64,000 bases of DNA from Pseudomonas sp. P8_229. Lineage in GTDB: Bacteria; Pseudomonadota; Gammaproteobacteria; Pseudomonadales; Pseudomonadaceae. The notes beneath the pieces were generated by a model. The model saw only the letters and a list, made by a program, of their open reading frames with translations, had not been told where the DNA came from and did no database searches. The stretch covers positions 586,501 through 650,500 of the forward strand of contig NZ_CP125378.1 of the NCBI RefSeq assembly GCF_034008635.1. Direction: 5' to 3'. Numbering within the stretch: position 1 is the first letter of the stretch; each line of letters opens with the position of its first letter. The position numbers and the translations under genes were made by a program. This document shows, one piece after another, positions 35,349 through 44,207 of this stretch.

Positions 35349-35679
35349 AGGGCTGCACTCGATGAACGTCAGTTGAATCGGCGGCAAACGGCCGGTCTTG
35401 CGGCAATTGTGCCGCAAACCGGGCGGCTCATGGGATCTCGCAACCTTGGCATCCAACCTGCCGAACCTGAAAAAACGGCAATGTCTCACACACCAATGGG
35501 CAATGGACTACAAAGGCAGGTGATATCGGTGTAGCCCTTGTTACACAGGGCTCTGACGTTATTTAAACACTGAGTAGCTACTGCTAAAAATTCACTAGAC
35601 ATGTAACCTGAGTTACATAAATACTGTTTTAACGGATTGTGAAACGAATTCAACAATCCTTCATCCAGCAGGAGCCCGG
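35349..35679. other. 331-base regulatory region upstream of RpiR operon
   Basis: It separates the divergent phosphatase-like and RpiR genes. Around 35532-35551 a short hairpin (AGCCCT / AGGGCT) encloses TTGTTACAC; at 35601-35618 lies a perfect inverted repeat. The stretch from 35555 to 35650 is AT-rich and likely holds the operon promoter. I see no further coding region; the upstream end includes non-coding parts of the phosphatase frame. Confidence 0.6.
35601..35618. promoter_or_regulatory. inverted repeat ATGTAAC-N4-GTTACAT, operator candidate
   Basis: Seven-base arms separated by CTGA, 61 bases before the rpiR-type start, in an AT-rich stretch. A GTTACAC half-site also occurs at 35540-35546. 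Such dyads are expected for the dimeric RpiR/MurR regulator encoded downstream, so autoregulation is likely. Confidence 0.5.
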
Positions 35680-36534
35680 ATGCCCCCTCTTAGAGACTTG
35701 ATCACCGATCCCGGCCTGGAACTGACACCGTCGGAGCGCAAAGTGATTCGCGCCCTGCTCGACCAGTATCCACGCAACGGTCTGGGTCCGATGGCGCGTC
35801 TGGCCGAACACGCCGGCGTCAGCGATCCGACCATCGTACGGCTGGTGAAGAAGCTCGGATTCGGCGGTTATGCCGAATTCCAGGACGCCCTGCTCAGCGA
35901 CATGGACCACCGCCTGCGTTCGCCGCGCACCCTGTTGCAACCGCGCTCGCACCTGAACAAGGACGATGCCTGGGGCCATTATCTGGCCGACAGCCAGCGT
36001 CTGCTGCTGGAAACCCAAGCCCTGACCCAGCCTGAAGACGTACGGATTCTGCTGGACTGGCTGCTCGATACGCGGCACCAGATCTACTGCTTCGGCGGAC
36101 GCTTCAGCGGCCTGATGGCCAACTACCTGCTCAATCACCTGCGCCTGCTGCGCCCCGGCTGCTTTGCTCTGGAAGACAACGCGCAACTGCCGGACCGATT
36201 GTTCGATCTGCAACGCCAGGATGTCGTGCTGCTGTTCGACTATCGCCGCTATCAGACCCAGGCCGTGCGCGTGGCCAGTGCCGCAAAAAGCCGCAACGCC
36301 CGGGTGGTGTTGTTCACCGACATCTATGCCTCGCCGCTGCGTGAACTGGCCGACCTGATCATCAGCGCCCCGGTGGAATCGGCCTCGGCATTCGACACCA
36401 TGGTGCCGGCGCTGGCCCAGGTCGAGGCGCTGATTGCCTGCCTGACCCTGCGCAGCCCCGATCTGGCCGATCGCCTGGAAGGCATCGACGCCCTGCGCAA
36501 CGACTTCAACACCCACCTGCTGGAGGATAAATAA
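35680..36534 (+). CDS. MurR/RpiR-family regulator of adjacent catabolic operon
   Basis: 284 residues. The N-terminal HTH_6 domain has the typical helix AEHAGVSDPTIVRLVKKLGFGGYAEFQ; the C-terminal SIS domain binds a sugar phosphate or other effector (QIYCFGGRFSGLMANYL; VVLLFDYRRYQTQAVRVASAAKSRNARVVLFTD). Its gene is the first of a tight series (2-base gap to the hydrolase), so it probably autoregulates. RpiR proteins are often repressors or activators of sugar or amino-acid catabolism; the ligand here is unknown. Confidence 0.88.
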   Translation: MPPLRDLITDPGLELTPSERKVIRALLDQYPRNGLGPMARLAEHAGVSDPTIVRLVKKLGFGGYAEFQDALLSDMDHRLRSPRTLLQPRSHLNKDDAWGHYLADSQRLLLETQALTQPEDVRILLDWLLDTRHQIYCFGGRFSGLMANYLLNHLRLLRPGCFALEDNAQLPDRLFDLQRQDVVLLFDYRRYQTQAVRVASAAKSRNARVVLFTDIYASPLRELADLIISAPVESASAFDTMVPALAQVEALIACLTLRSPDLADRLEGIDALRNDFNTHLLEDK

Positions 36535-36536
36535 GG

Positions 36537-37181
36537 ATGTTCAGCCTTCCCCACCGCTCGCCGCGGGACTTGCCGTTTGTCACCGATCACACTGCGTTGC
36601 TGCTGGTGGACATGCAGCGTGCGTGGCTCGAACCGCAGTTCGACCCGCACCTGAACGGGCCGGACGCCGAGTATTTCCTGACCCGCGCGCACATGCAGGT
36701 GGTGCCCAACCAGCGCCGGTTGCTCAGCGCCTTTCGCGAAGCGCGACAGAACGTGCTGCACACGATTATCGAAAGCCTGACCGCTGACGGTCGCGACCGC
36801 TCGCTGGACCACAAGCTGTCGGACATGCACCTGCCCAAGGGCAGTGAACAGGCGCGAATCATCGACGACCTGACCCCGGTGGAAAACGAGATCGTTTTGC
36901 CGAAGACTTCATCCGGGGTGTTCAACTCGACCAACATCGATTACGTGCTGCGCAACCTCCAAACCCGTCATCTGATCATCGCCGGCATTGTCACCGACCA
37001 GTGCGTCGACATGGCGGTGCGCGACGCCGCCGACCGTGGCTATCTGGTGACGCTGGTCGAAGACGCCTGCGCCACCTACACCCCGGCGCGGCATGACGCC
37101 TGCCTGAACGCAATCAAGGGTTACTGCTGGATCACCGACACACAAACCGTGCTCGCACGGTTGCAGGAGCTGCGCCCATGA
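36537..37181 (+). CDS. isochorismatase-like cysteine hydrolase
   Basis: 214 residues, starting two bases after the regulator. Fold and catalytic triad of the isochorismatase-like superfamily: Asp in LLVDMQRAW, Lys in VLPKTSSGVFNST and nucleophilic Cys in GIVTDQCVDMAVRDA. These enzymes hydrolyse amides such as N-carbamoyl compounds, nicotinamide or ureido groups. Its end overlaps the ligase gene by 4 bases (ATGA), so translation is coupled. The natural substrate is unknown. Confidence 0.9.
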   Translation: MFSLPHRSPRDLPFVTDHTALLLVDMQRAWLEPQFDPHLNGPDAEYFLTRAHMQVVPNQRRLLSAFREARQNVLHTIIESLTADGRDRSLDHKLSDMHLPKGSEQARIIDDLTPVENEIVLPKTSSGVFNSTNIDYVLRNLQTRHLIIAGIVTDQCVDMAVRDAADRGYLVTLVEDACATYTPARHDACLNAIKGYCWITDTQTVLARLQELRP

Positions 37182-38509
37182 GCGAGCGCCTGACGCCGTT
37201 GCCGATGACCACCATCGTCACCACCGACCTGATCGGCATCACCCGAGGCCGTTCGTTTCCCACCGACGAGCTGGAGCATTATCAAGCCGCCGGTTGCGGC
37301 TGGGTGCCGGCCAACAGCGCACTGACGCCGCAGGACATCATCGCTTCGAGCAACCCATGGGGCGCTTATGGCGACTTGCGGCTGATCCCTGACCTGAGCA
37401 GCCGCGTCACCGTCGGCAATGGCCCGGACGCCGCAGCACCGGCGCTGGATTTCATCCACGGCGATATCCGCGAGACCGATGGCCGCCCGTGGAGCGCCTG
37501 CCCGCGCACGTTGTTGCGCGATGAAATAGAGCGCTATCGCGACGCACTCGGCTTGCAGGTCAACGCCGCGTTCGAACACGAATTCAACCTGCATGCCGGT
37601 TTTGCCGAACACCTGGCGTTCTCCCTCGAAGCCCAGCGTCAGGGCGCCGAATTCGGCGGCTGGCTGCTCAGCGCGCTGCGCGCCGGTGGTGTCGAGCCGG
37701 AAATGTTCCTGCCCGAATACGGCAAGCATCAGTACGAAATCACCTGCCGCCCGACCCGCGGTGTGGCGGCGGCGGACCGCGCGGTGAATGTGCGCGAGAT
37801 CACTCGCGAAATCGCCCGGCAAATGGGTGTCGACGTCAGCTTCGCGCCGAAAACCAAGGCCGACGCGGTGTGCAACGGCGTGCACCTGCACGTCAGCCTG
37901 CTCGATCTGCAAGGTCTGCCGATGCTGTACGACGCCGGCACCAGCAACGGTCTGTCGACCCTCGGCCAGCATTGGGCCGCCGGGATCCTGCATTACCTGC
38001 CTGCCCTGTGTGCGTTCACCGCACCGACACCGGTGTCGTATGAACGCCTGCAACCGCATCACTGGAGCGCGTCCTACGCCTGCCTGGGGCAGCAAAACCG
38101 TGAAGCGGCGCTGCGCATCTGCCCGACCGTGAGCCTGGGTGGCAAATCCGTGGCGGCGCAGTACAACCTGGAATTTCGCGCCATGGACGCCACCGCCTCG
38201 CCGCACCTGGCGATGGCCGCGCTGCTGATCGCCGGACGGCTGGGCATCGAACAGCGTCTGGCACTGAACGCGATCACTGATGAGATTCCCGATTCACTCA
38301 ACGACGAGCAACGCAAGGCCCGGGGCATTGTTGCCCTGCCCGCCTCACTGGCCCAGGCGCTGGATTGCCTGCGTGACAGCGCAGCCTTCAACCAATGGCT
38401 GCCCAAGCCGTTGCTCGACACATACCACGCCCTTAAAACCGAGGAACTGGCGCTGACGGAACAGCTCTCGCCCGCTGACCTGTGTGAGCACTATGCACGC
38501 CTGTACTGA
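37178..38509 (+). CDS. glutamine synthetase-family gamma-glutamyl ligase (GlnA-like)
   Basis: 443 residues. The glutamine-synthetase catalytic domain is recognisable by AAFEHEFNLH (Glu metal ligands), PEYGKHQYEI, ATP-site KTKADAVCNGVHLHVSLLD (His, Asn), and NLEFRAMDATASPHLAMAALL. It lacks the N-terminal nitrogen regulation of true GlnA and belongs to the GS-like ligases, such as PuuA/SpuI types, that join glutamate to an amine. The C-terminus overlaps the following amidohydrolase-like gene by 17 bases. The amine substrate is not evident. Confidence 0.9.
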   Translation: MSERLTPLPMTTIVTTDLIGITRGRSFPTDELEHYQAAGCGWVPANSALTPQDIIASSNPWGAYGDLRLIPDLSSRVTVGNGPDAAAPALDFIHGDIRETDGRPWSACPRTLLRDEIERYRDALGLQVNAAFEHEFNLHAGFAEHLAFSLEAQRQGAEFGGWLLSALRAGGVEPEMFLPEYGKHQYEITCRPTRGVAAADRAVNVREITREIARQMGVDVSFAPKTKADAVCNGVHLHVSLLDLQGLPMLYDAGTSNGLSTLGQHWAAGILHYLPALCAFTAPTPVSYERLQPHHWSASYACLGQQNREAALRICPTVSLGGKSVAAQYNLEFRAMDATASPHLAMAALLIAGRLGIEQRLALNAITDEIPDSLNDEQRKARGIVALPASLAQALDCLRDSAAFNQWLPKPLLDTYHALKTEELALTEQLSPADLCEHYARLY

Positions 38510-39245
38510 ATCCGCCGAGCTGGGGTTGTACACCCGCCCGGTCTACAACCTGAGCCGCGAAGATTCTTCGCATTCGTTGATTTTGGTGTGTGAGCACGCC
38601 AGCCGCTACATCCCCGAAGCCCTGAACAATCTGGGCCTGGACGATGCAGCTGCCCGCGAGCACATCGCCTGGGACATCGGTGCACTGCAACTGGCTGAAA
38701 AGCTCTCGGAAACACTTGGGGCGACGCTGTTGAGCGCCAATTATTCACGCTTGCTGATCGACCTCAATCGGCCCCGGCATGCCCCTGACAGCATTCCGGC
38801 GCAGAGCGAGATTTATCAGGTGCCCGGCAACCGCGACCTGGATGAAACCACTCGCGAATACCGGCGCCAGAACCTGTTCAAACCGTTTCACGCCCGGCTG
38901 CAGACCCTGATCGACGAACGCCTCGCGCAGGGTCAAGCGGTGCGGGTGGTTGGGATTCACAGTTTCACCCCGGTGTATTACGGCCAGCCGCGCCCGCTGG
39001 AAGTCGGTGTGCTGTTCGGTCAGGCCAGCGCGTATGCCCAACGGGTGATCGACGGTCTCGGCCAGCACCCGCTGATGGTCGCGGGCAACCAGCCGTACCG
39101 GATTGATCCGTTGGGCGACATGACCGTGCCGGTGCACGGCGATGCCCGAGGCCTGGAGTCAGTGCTGATCGAGGTGCGCAACGACCTGTTGCGCAGCCCC
39201 GAAGCGGTATCACTGTGGGCCGAGCGCCTGGCGCCACTGTTGTAA
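38493..39245 (+). CDS. N-formylglutamate amidohydrolase-family protein
   Basis: About 250 residues. ATG at 38493 (or GTG at 38484); both overlap the end of the ligase gene. The family signature is LILVCEHASRYIPEALNNLG, HIAWDIGALQLAEKLSE, LLIDLNRPRH, and VVGIHSFTPVYYGQPRP. It is of the HutG type, releasing formate or another acyl group from N-acylglutamate, or a related N-acyl amino acid deacylase. Located with a GS-like ligase, it is likely to remove the group attached earlier. Confidence 0.88.
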   Translation: MHACTESAELGLYTRPVYNLSREDSSHSLILVCEHASRYIPEALNNLGLDDAAAREHIAWDIGALQLAEKLSETLGATLLSANYSRLLIDLNRPRHAPDSIPAQSEIYQVPGNRDLDETTREYRRQNLFKPFHARLQTLIDERLAQGQAVRVVGIHSFTPVYYGQPRPLEVGVLFGQASAYAQRVIDGLGQHPLMVAGNQPYRIDPLGDMTVPVHGDARGLESVLIEVRNDLLRSPEAVSLWAERLAPLL

Positions 39246-39333
39246 CGAATGCGGCAGAAACTGCTGACGCTGTACACGACGGATCGACATAACAACTAAA
39301 AACGCTGGATAGGCTGACAAGGAGTTGCGCTTC

Positions 39334-40683
39334 ATGGAAATAGAAGAGTTTGGCTACAAACAGGAGTTGAAACGTAGCCTGACACTGACCGACCTGGTGG
39401 TGTACGGGATGATCTTCATGATCCCCATCGCCCCCTTCGGCGTGTATGGCTACGTCAATGCCGAGGCGCCCGGGATGGTGCCGTTGGCTTACATCATCGG
39501 CATGGTGGCGATGCTGTTCACCGCACTGAGCTACGGCAGCATGGCGCGGGCGTTTCCGATTGCAGGTTCGGTGTATTCCTACGCGCAACGCGGCCTCAAT
39601 CAACACGTCGGCTTCATCGCCGGCTGGTTGATGTTGCTCGACTATCTGCTGATTCCACCGCTGCTGTACGTCTATGCAGCGATGGCCCTGAACCATCTGT
39701 ACCCGGACATTCCCAAAGTCGGCTTCATCCTGGCGTTCCTGGTCAGCGCGACCTTCGTCAACCTGCGCGGCATCACCTTCACCGCCCGGATGAACATCAT
39801 CTTCCTGCTGGCGCAACTGGTGGTGCTGGGGATTTTCCTGTTCTACGCCTGGAATGCCCTGCACAACGGTGGCGGTAACGGCGAGCTGACCCTGGCGCCG
39901 CTGTATCACCCGCAAACCTTCAACTTCGCCCTGCTGATGCAAGCGGTGTCGATTGCGGTGCTGTCGTTCCTGGGCTTCGATGCGATCTCGACCCTCGCCG
40001 AAGAAATCAAAGGCGACCCCGGCAAAAGCGTCGGCCGGGCAGCGCTGATCACCCTGGTGGTGATGGGCGTGATTTTCGTCGTACAGACCTGGATCGCCAC
40101 CGATCTGGCCGCCGGCATGGGCTTCAAATCCGCCGATACCGCGTTCTATGAAATCGCCGAAATCGCTGCCGGCAGCTGGCTGGCAACCTTGACGGGGGTG
40201 GCCACTGCCCTGGCCTGGGGCGTCGCGGTGGCGATCACCTCGCAAGCCGCCGTGTCACGCCTGCTGTTCGGCATGGCCCGCGACGGCAAGCTGCCGAAAG
40301 TACTGGCCAAGGTACACCCGAAACACAACACCCCGTACCTGAGCATTTATCTGGTGGCGGTGCTGTCGCTGGTGATCTGCTACCTGTTCATCAATTCGGT
40401 CGACACCCTGACCTCGCTGGTCAACTTCGGTGCCCTCAGCGGTTTCATGCTGCTGCACCTGACGGTGATCAACTACTACTGGCGTCGGCAGAAGTCCGGT
40501 CAGGTCGTGCGTCATCTGATCTGCCCGCTGATCGGCTTCATCATCGTCGCCGCCATCATGTACAACATGGGCGTCGATGCGCAGAAACTCGGGCTGATCT
40601 GGATCGTCCTGGGCCTGGTGTACCTGTTCTTCCTGAACAAGCTCGGCGCCAGCACCGCGCTGCCTGACCCGAGCAATGGCTGA
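39334..40683 (+). CDS. APC-family amino acid/polyamine permease
   Basis: 449 residues, ATG at 39334 behind AAGGAG (the in-frame TTG at 39325 lies too close to it). About twelve transmembrane helices; the N-terminal APC signature LTDLVVYGMIFMIPIAPFGVYGYVNAEAPGM, then VLSFLGFDAISTLAEEIKGDPGKSVGRAALITL in the middle. It imports the substrate of the pathway encoded around it, most likely an amino acid or polyamine. It is 88 bases after the amidohydrolase gene, with a GC-rich hairpin after it. Confidence 0.92.
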   Translation: MEIEEFGYKQELKRSLTLTDLVVYGMIFMIPIAPFGVYGYVNAEAPGMVPLAYIIGMVAMLFTALSYGSMARAFPIAGSVYSYAQRGLNQHVGFIAGWLMLLDYLLIPPLLYVYAAMALNHLYPDIPKVGFILAFLVSATFVNLRGITFTARMNIIFLLAQLVVLGIFLFYAWNALHNGGGNGELTLAPLYHPQTFNFALLMQAVSIAVLSFLGFDAISTLAEEIKGDPGKSVGRAALITLVVMGVIFVVQTWIATDLAAGMGFKSADTAFYEIAEIAAGSWLATLTGVATALAWGVAVAITSQAAVSRLLFGMARDGKLPKVLAKVHPKHNTPYLSIYLVAVLSLVICYLFINSVDTLTSLVNFGALSGFMLLHLTVINYYWRRQKSGQVVRHLICPLIGFIIVAAIMYNMGVDAQKLGLIWIVLGLVYLFFLNKLGASTALPDPSNG

Positions 40684-40693
40684 CAAGAAAAAG

Positions 40694-40728
40694 GGCGGCG
40701 TCTGACAACAAATCAGGCGACCGCCGCT
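40694..40728 (+). terminator. GC-rich hairpin between permease and acyltransferase genes
   Basis: GGCGGCGTCTGA pairs imperfectly with TCAGGCGACCGCC, followed by GCTTTAAAG. It is a weak intrinsic terminator or attenuator and may lower expression of the downstream acyltransferases. Confidence 0.45.
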
Positions 40729-40802
40729 TTAAAGCGTGGCAACCGACAGTGATAGTCAGGTTCGGTGAGGATCACCGAACCCTTTGATACAGGAGTGCAT
40801 CC

Positions 40803-41819
40803 ATGCTGGTCTTACGCCCAGTCGAGCCAACCGACCTGCCGCAATTGCAGCAACTGGCCCGCGACAGTCTGGTCGGCGTCACGTCGCTGCCGGACGACAG
40901 CGAGTGCCTGCGCGAAAAAATCGCCGGTTCCTGCGCTTCCTTCGACAGCGACATTCAGGCGCAAGGCTCGGAGAACTACTTCTTCGTGCTGGAAGACCTC
41001 GAAAGTCGGCGGCTGCTCGGCTGCTCGGAGATCCTCGCCACTGCCGGTTTCAACGAACCGTTCTACAGCCTGCGCAACCGCCACTTCACCAGCGCCTCGC
41101 GGGAATTGAACATCGAGCACGGCGTGCCGGCGCTATCGCTGTGTCACGACCTCAACGAGCACACCCTGCTGCGCGGCTTTCACATCGATAACGCGCTGGT
41201 GCGCAGCGCCTTTTCCGAATTGCTGTCGCGGGCGCGCCTGCTGTTCATCGCCGCCCACGCACAACGTTTCTCCGATGCGGTGATCACCGAAATCGTCGGT
41301 TACAGCGACGAGAACGGCCACTCGCCGTTCTGGGACGCCCTGGGCAAGCATTTCTTCGACCTGCCCTACGTCGAGGCCGAGCGCCTGTGTGGTCTGCAAA
41401 GCCGCACGTTTCTCGCCGAACTGATGCCGCAATATCCGATTTACGTACCGATGCTGCCCCTGGCCGCACAGGAATGCATCGGCCGGATTCACCCGGACGG
41501 CCAGGAAGCCTTCGACATCCTCGAGCGTGAAGGCTTTGAAACCAACAGCTACATTGATCTGTTCGACGCTGGCCCGACCCTGTATGCGCGCACCGCGAAC
41601 ATCCGTTCGATTGCCCACAGCCAGACCGTCACCGTGCGCCAGCAAGCACAGATCGACGCCCGGGGCCGTTATCTGCTGAGCAACGACGCACTGCACGGCT
41701 TTCGGGCCATCGTCGCGGAACTGGATTACCAGCCCGATCAACCGCTGTCCCTCACGCCAGCCCTGTGTGCGGCGCTGAATGTCACCGATGGCCGCACGAT
41801 CAGGCTGATTGCCCTGTGA
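40803..41819 (+). CDS. arginine N-succinyltransferase-family protein, AruF-like paralogue
   Basis: 338 residues, ATG at 40803 behind CAGGAG. AstA/AruF family (GNAT-like acyltransferase): LPDDSECLREKI, SENYFFVLEDLESRRLLGCSEI, GYSDENGHSPFWDALGKHFFDLPYVEAERL and the downstream FLAELMPQYPIYVPMLP. AruF and AruG together form the heteromeric enzyme that succinylates L-arginine and L-ornithine in the ast pathway. Here it lies outside any ast operon, next to its own AruG-like partner, so it likely acylates a different substrate. Confidence 0.88.
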   Translation: MLVLRPVEPTDLPQLQQLARDSLVGVTSLPDDSECLREKIAGSCASFDSDIQAQGSENYFFVLEDLESRRLLGCSEILATAGFNEPFYSLRNRHFTSASRELNIEHGVPALSLCHDLNEHTLLRGFHIDNALVRSAFSELLSRARLLFIAAHAQRFSDAVITEIVGYSDENGHSPFWDALGKHFFDLPYVEAERLCGLQSRTFLAELMPQYPIYVPMLPLAAQECIGRIHPDGQEAFDILEREGFETNSYIDLFDAGPTLYARTANIRSIAHSQTVTVRQQAQIDARGRYLLSNDALHGFRAIVAELDYQPDQPLSLTPALCAALNVTDGRTIRLIAL

Positions 41820-41880
41820 ACCACGCCCGGTTGCACACCCAACGACAGTGCCCGAACAGGCGCGTACAAGGAGTTACCGC

Positions 41881-42915
41881 ATGATCGTCCGTCCGGTCAA
41901 AGTCAGCGACCTGCCAGCGCTGATGACCCTGGTCCGACAGGCCGGCCCGGGGTTCACTACCCTGCCGGCCAATGAAGACCGCCTCGCCCACCGGGTGCGC
42001 TGGGCCCAGCGTGCATTCGCCGAGCAGGTGGAACGGGCCGACGCCGATTATCTGTTCGTGCTCGAAGACGACGACCTGCGCGTGGTCGGCGTCAGCGCCC
42101 TGACCGGGGCGGTTGGCCTGCGCGAGCCGTGGTACAACTACCGCGTCGGGTTGACCGTGAGTTCGGCACCGGATCTGGGCATTTCGCGACAGATCCCCAC
42201 GCTGTTTCTCAATAACGAACTGACCGGTCAGTCGGAACTGTGTTCGCTGTTCCTGCATCCGCAGCACCGGCACGGCAATAATGGCCGGCTGCTGTCGCTC
42301 GGACGCCTGTTGTTCGTGGCTGAGTTCCCGCAGCTGTTTGGCGAGAAGATGATTGCCGAACTGCGCGGCAGTGCCGATGAGCTCGGCTGCTCGCCGTTCT
42401 GGGACAGCCTGGGCCGACACTTTTTCAAGATGGACTTCAGCCACGCCGACCACTTGTCGGGCCTGGGCAACAAGTCGTTCATCGCCGAACTGATGCCGCG
42501 CCAGCCGCTGTACACCTGCCTGCTCACCGAACAGGCGCAAGCAGTCATCGGTCAGCCGCACCCCAACACCGAGCCGGCGCTGAAGATCCTGCGCGAAGAA
42601 GGTTTTGTGCATAAGGGCTACATCGACATCTTCGACGGCGGCCCGGTAGTCGAAGCCGCGATCCCCAACATCCGTACCGTGCGCGACAGCCTCGCACTGA
42701 CGTTGAGCCTCGGCACACCGGACGATCAGGCACCGTTGTGGCTGATCCACAACCGGCGCCTGGAAAACTGCCGCATCACCGTCGCTCCGGGCCGTCAGGT
42801 CGGCAATACTCTGGTGGTCGATCGCCTCACCGCCAAGCGCCTGCAGCTGCAACCAGGCAATTCGGTGCGTGCGGTGCTGCTGCCCAGGCAACAGCAACAG
42901 GCGGTCGCGGCCTGA
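41881..42915 (+). CDS. arginine N-succinyltransferase-family protein, AruG-like paralogue
   Basis: 344 residues, ATG at 41881 behind AAGGAG; 61 bases after its AruF-like partner. Same fold and motifs: LPANEDRLAHRVRW, ADYLFVLEDDDLRVVGVSALTGAVGLREPWYNYRVG, SELCSLFLHPQHRHG, SPFWDSLGRHFFKMDFSHAD, FIAELMPRQPLYTCLL. Together the two are presumed to form an alpha/beta acyltransferase. The duplicated pair in an RpiR operon, not with aruCDBE-type genes, indicates a separate route. Confidence 0.88.
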   Translation: MIVRPVKVSDLPALMTLVRQAGPGFTTLPANEDRLAHRVRWAQRAFAEQVERADADYLFVLEDDDLRVVGVSALTGAVGLREPWYNYRVGLTVSSAPDLGISRQIPTLFLNNELTGQSELCSLFLHPQHRHGNNGRLLSLGRLLFVAEFPQLFGEKMIAELRGSADELGCSPFWDSLGRHFFKMDFSHADHLSGLGNKSFIAELMPRQPLYTCLLTEQAQAVIGQPHPNTEPALKILREEGFVHKGYIDIFDGGPVVEAAIPNIRTVRDSLALTLSLGTPDDQAPLWLIHNRRLENCRITVAPGRQVGNTLVVDRLTAKRLQLQPGNSVRAVLLPRQQQQAVAA

Positions 42916-43036
42916 ATCCCCTTCTCTCTCGCAAATTCGTCATGAACCTTGACCCACTCGCGTGATAGCCTTTTCATTCTTCGGCGTTGACACCTTTGCT
43001 CAAGCCGTTCCATTCCTTTGTATTGGTGGAACTCGT

Positions 43037-43906
43037 ATGACCAGGCTTTCCCATCAAGATTTGCGCCGTAACTTCCGTCAATTGCTGGCCTCCGACACGT
43101 GCTACCACACCGCCTCGGTATTCGACCCGATGTCCGCGCGCATTGCCGCAGACCTGGGTTTTGAAGTGGGGATCCTCGGCGGCTCCGTGGCCTCGTTGCA
43201 GGTACTGGGCGCCCCCGACTTTGCCCTGATCACCCTCAGCGAATTCGCCGAACAGGCCACCCGTATCGGCCGCGTCGCCCAATTGCCGGTGATCGCCGAC
43301 GCCGACCACGGCTACGGCAACGCCCTCAACGTGATGCGCACCATCGTTGAACTGGAACGCGCCGGCGTCGCCGCCCTGACCATCGAAGACACCCTCCTGC
43401 CGGCACAATTCGGGCGCAAATCCACCGACCTGATCTCGGTCGCCGAAGGCGTCGGCAAGATCCGCGCGGCACTGGAAGCCCGGGTCGATTCGGAAATGGC
43501 GATCATCGCCCGCACCAACGCCGGCATCCTGCCGAATCAGGAAATCATCAGCCGTACCCGGCAGTACCAGGCCGCTGGCGCCGACGGCATCTGCATGGTT
43601 GGCGTGCAGGACTTCGATCAGCTGGAACAGATTGCCGAACACCTGACCGTCCCGCTGATGCTGGTCACCTACGGCAACCCGGCCCTGCGTGACGACAAGC
43701 GTCTGGCAGAACTCGGCGTGCGCGTGACCATCGACGGCCACGGCGCGTATTTCGCCGCGATCAAGGCCACCTACGACAGCTTGCGCGAACAGCGGCAGAT
43801 CTTCACCCAGGCCTCAGACCTGAGCGCCACCGAGCTGACGCACACTTATACCCAGCCTGAGGAGTACATTCTCTGGGCCAAGGAATACATGAGCGTGAAG
43901 GAATAA
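43037..43906 (+). CDS. oxaloacetate decarboxylase (isocitrate lyase/PEP mutase superfamily)
   Basis: 289 residues, ATG at 43037 after GGTGGA; the open frame upstream lacks coding character. The fold is TIM-barrel with Mg2+-binding [15 protein letters not shown], the loop [17 protein letters not shown] and AIIARTNAG. It lacks the KKCGH loop of isocitrate lyase. It closely follows the PA4872-type oxaloacetate decarboxylase (Odx). It removes CO2 from oxaloacetate to give pyruvate. A TTGACA at 42987 could be the start of a promoter of its own; otherwise it ends the operon above. Confidence 0.87.
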   Translation: MTRLSHQDLRRNFRQLLASDTCYHTASVFDPMSARIAADLGFEVGILGGSVASLQVLGAPDFALITLSEFAEQATRIGRVAQLPVIADADHGYGNALNVMRTIVELERAGVAALTIEDTLLPAQFGRKSTDLISVAEGVGKIRAALEARVDSEMAIIARTNAGILPNQEIISRTRQYQAAGADGICMVGVQDFDQLEQIAEHLTVPLMLVTYGNPALRDDKRLAELGVRVTIDGHGAYFAAIKATYDSLREQRQIFTQASDLSATELTHTYTQPEEYILWAKEYMSVKE

Positions 43907-44207
43907 TTCGACACTGATCCGAACGCCACGGGTAACTACTGATACAGCCGGTAGACGCAATGTCACCGGCCAAGTTGCGAACAACTCCCAACTTAATAGC
44001 CATACACCCAAACCAACAACACACCCACTAACAAACACCAACATTTAACAACAACTTCCGCATTGATATTAAATATCGCCCACCTATAATCCAAATCAAT
44101 TAAACAACTGTACATCCAACAATAAACAACGCATTAAAAATCATCAGCCGAATTATTTATTCGAGTACTTTCCAACTTAATCTACAGCCAACACGGACTC
44201 ACCTCCC
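43907..44207. other. G-poor, AT-rich leader ahead of cupin/peptide locus
   Basis: From about 43980 to 44170 the plus strand has roughly eight G in 180 bases, being almost only A, C and T, whereas flanks are over 60% GC. There is no Shine-Dalgarno directly before the ATG at 44208. It likely contains the promoter and an unstructured leader; the base shift suggests horizontally acquired DNA. I found no coding frame. Confidence 0.7.

Noticed and set aside
35370..35480. B12-box-like sequence (GCCGCAAGACCGGCC on minus strand) suggesting a cobalamin riboswitch upstream of the cobF unit
   Set aside because: The other conserved elements of the riboswitch (GGGAA and the GCCCCCGCAACTGT-type core) are absent within 200 bases, so the match is probably by chance.
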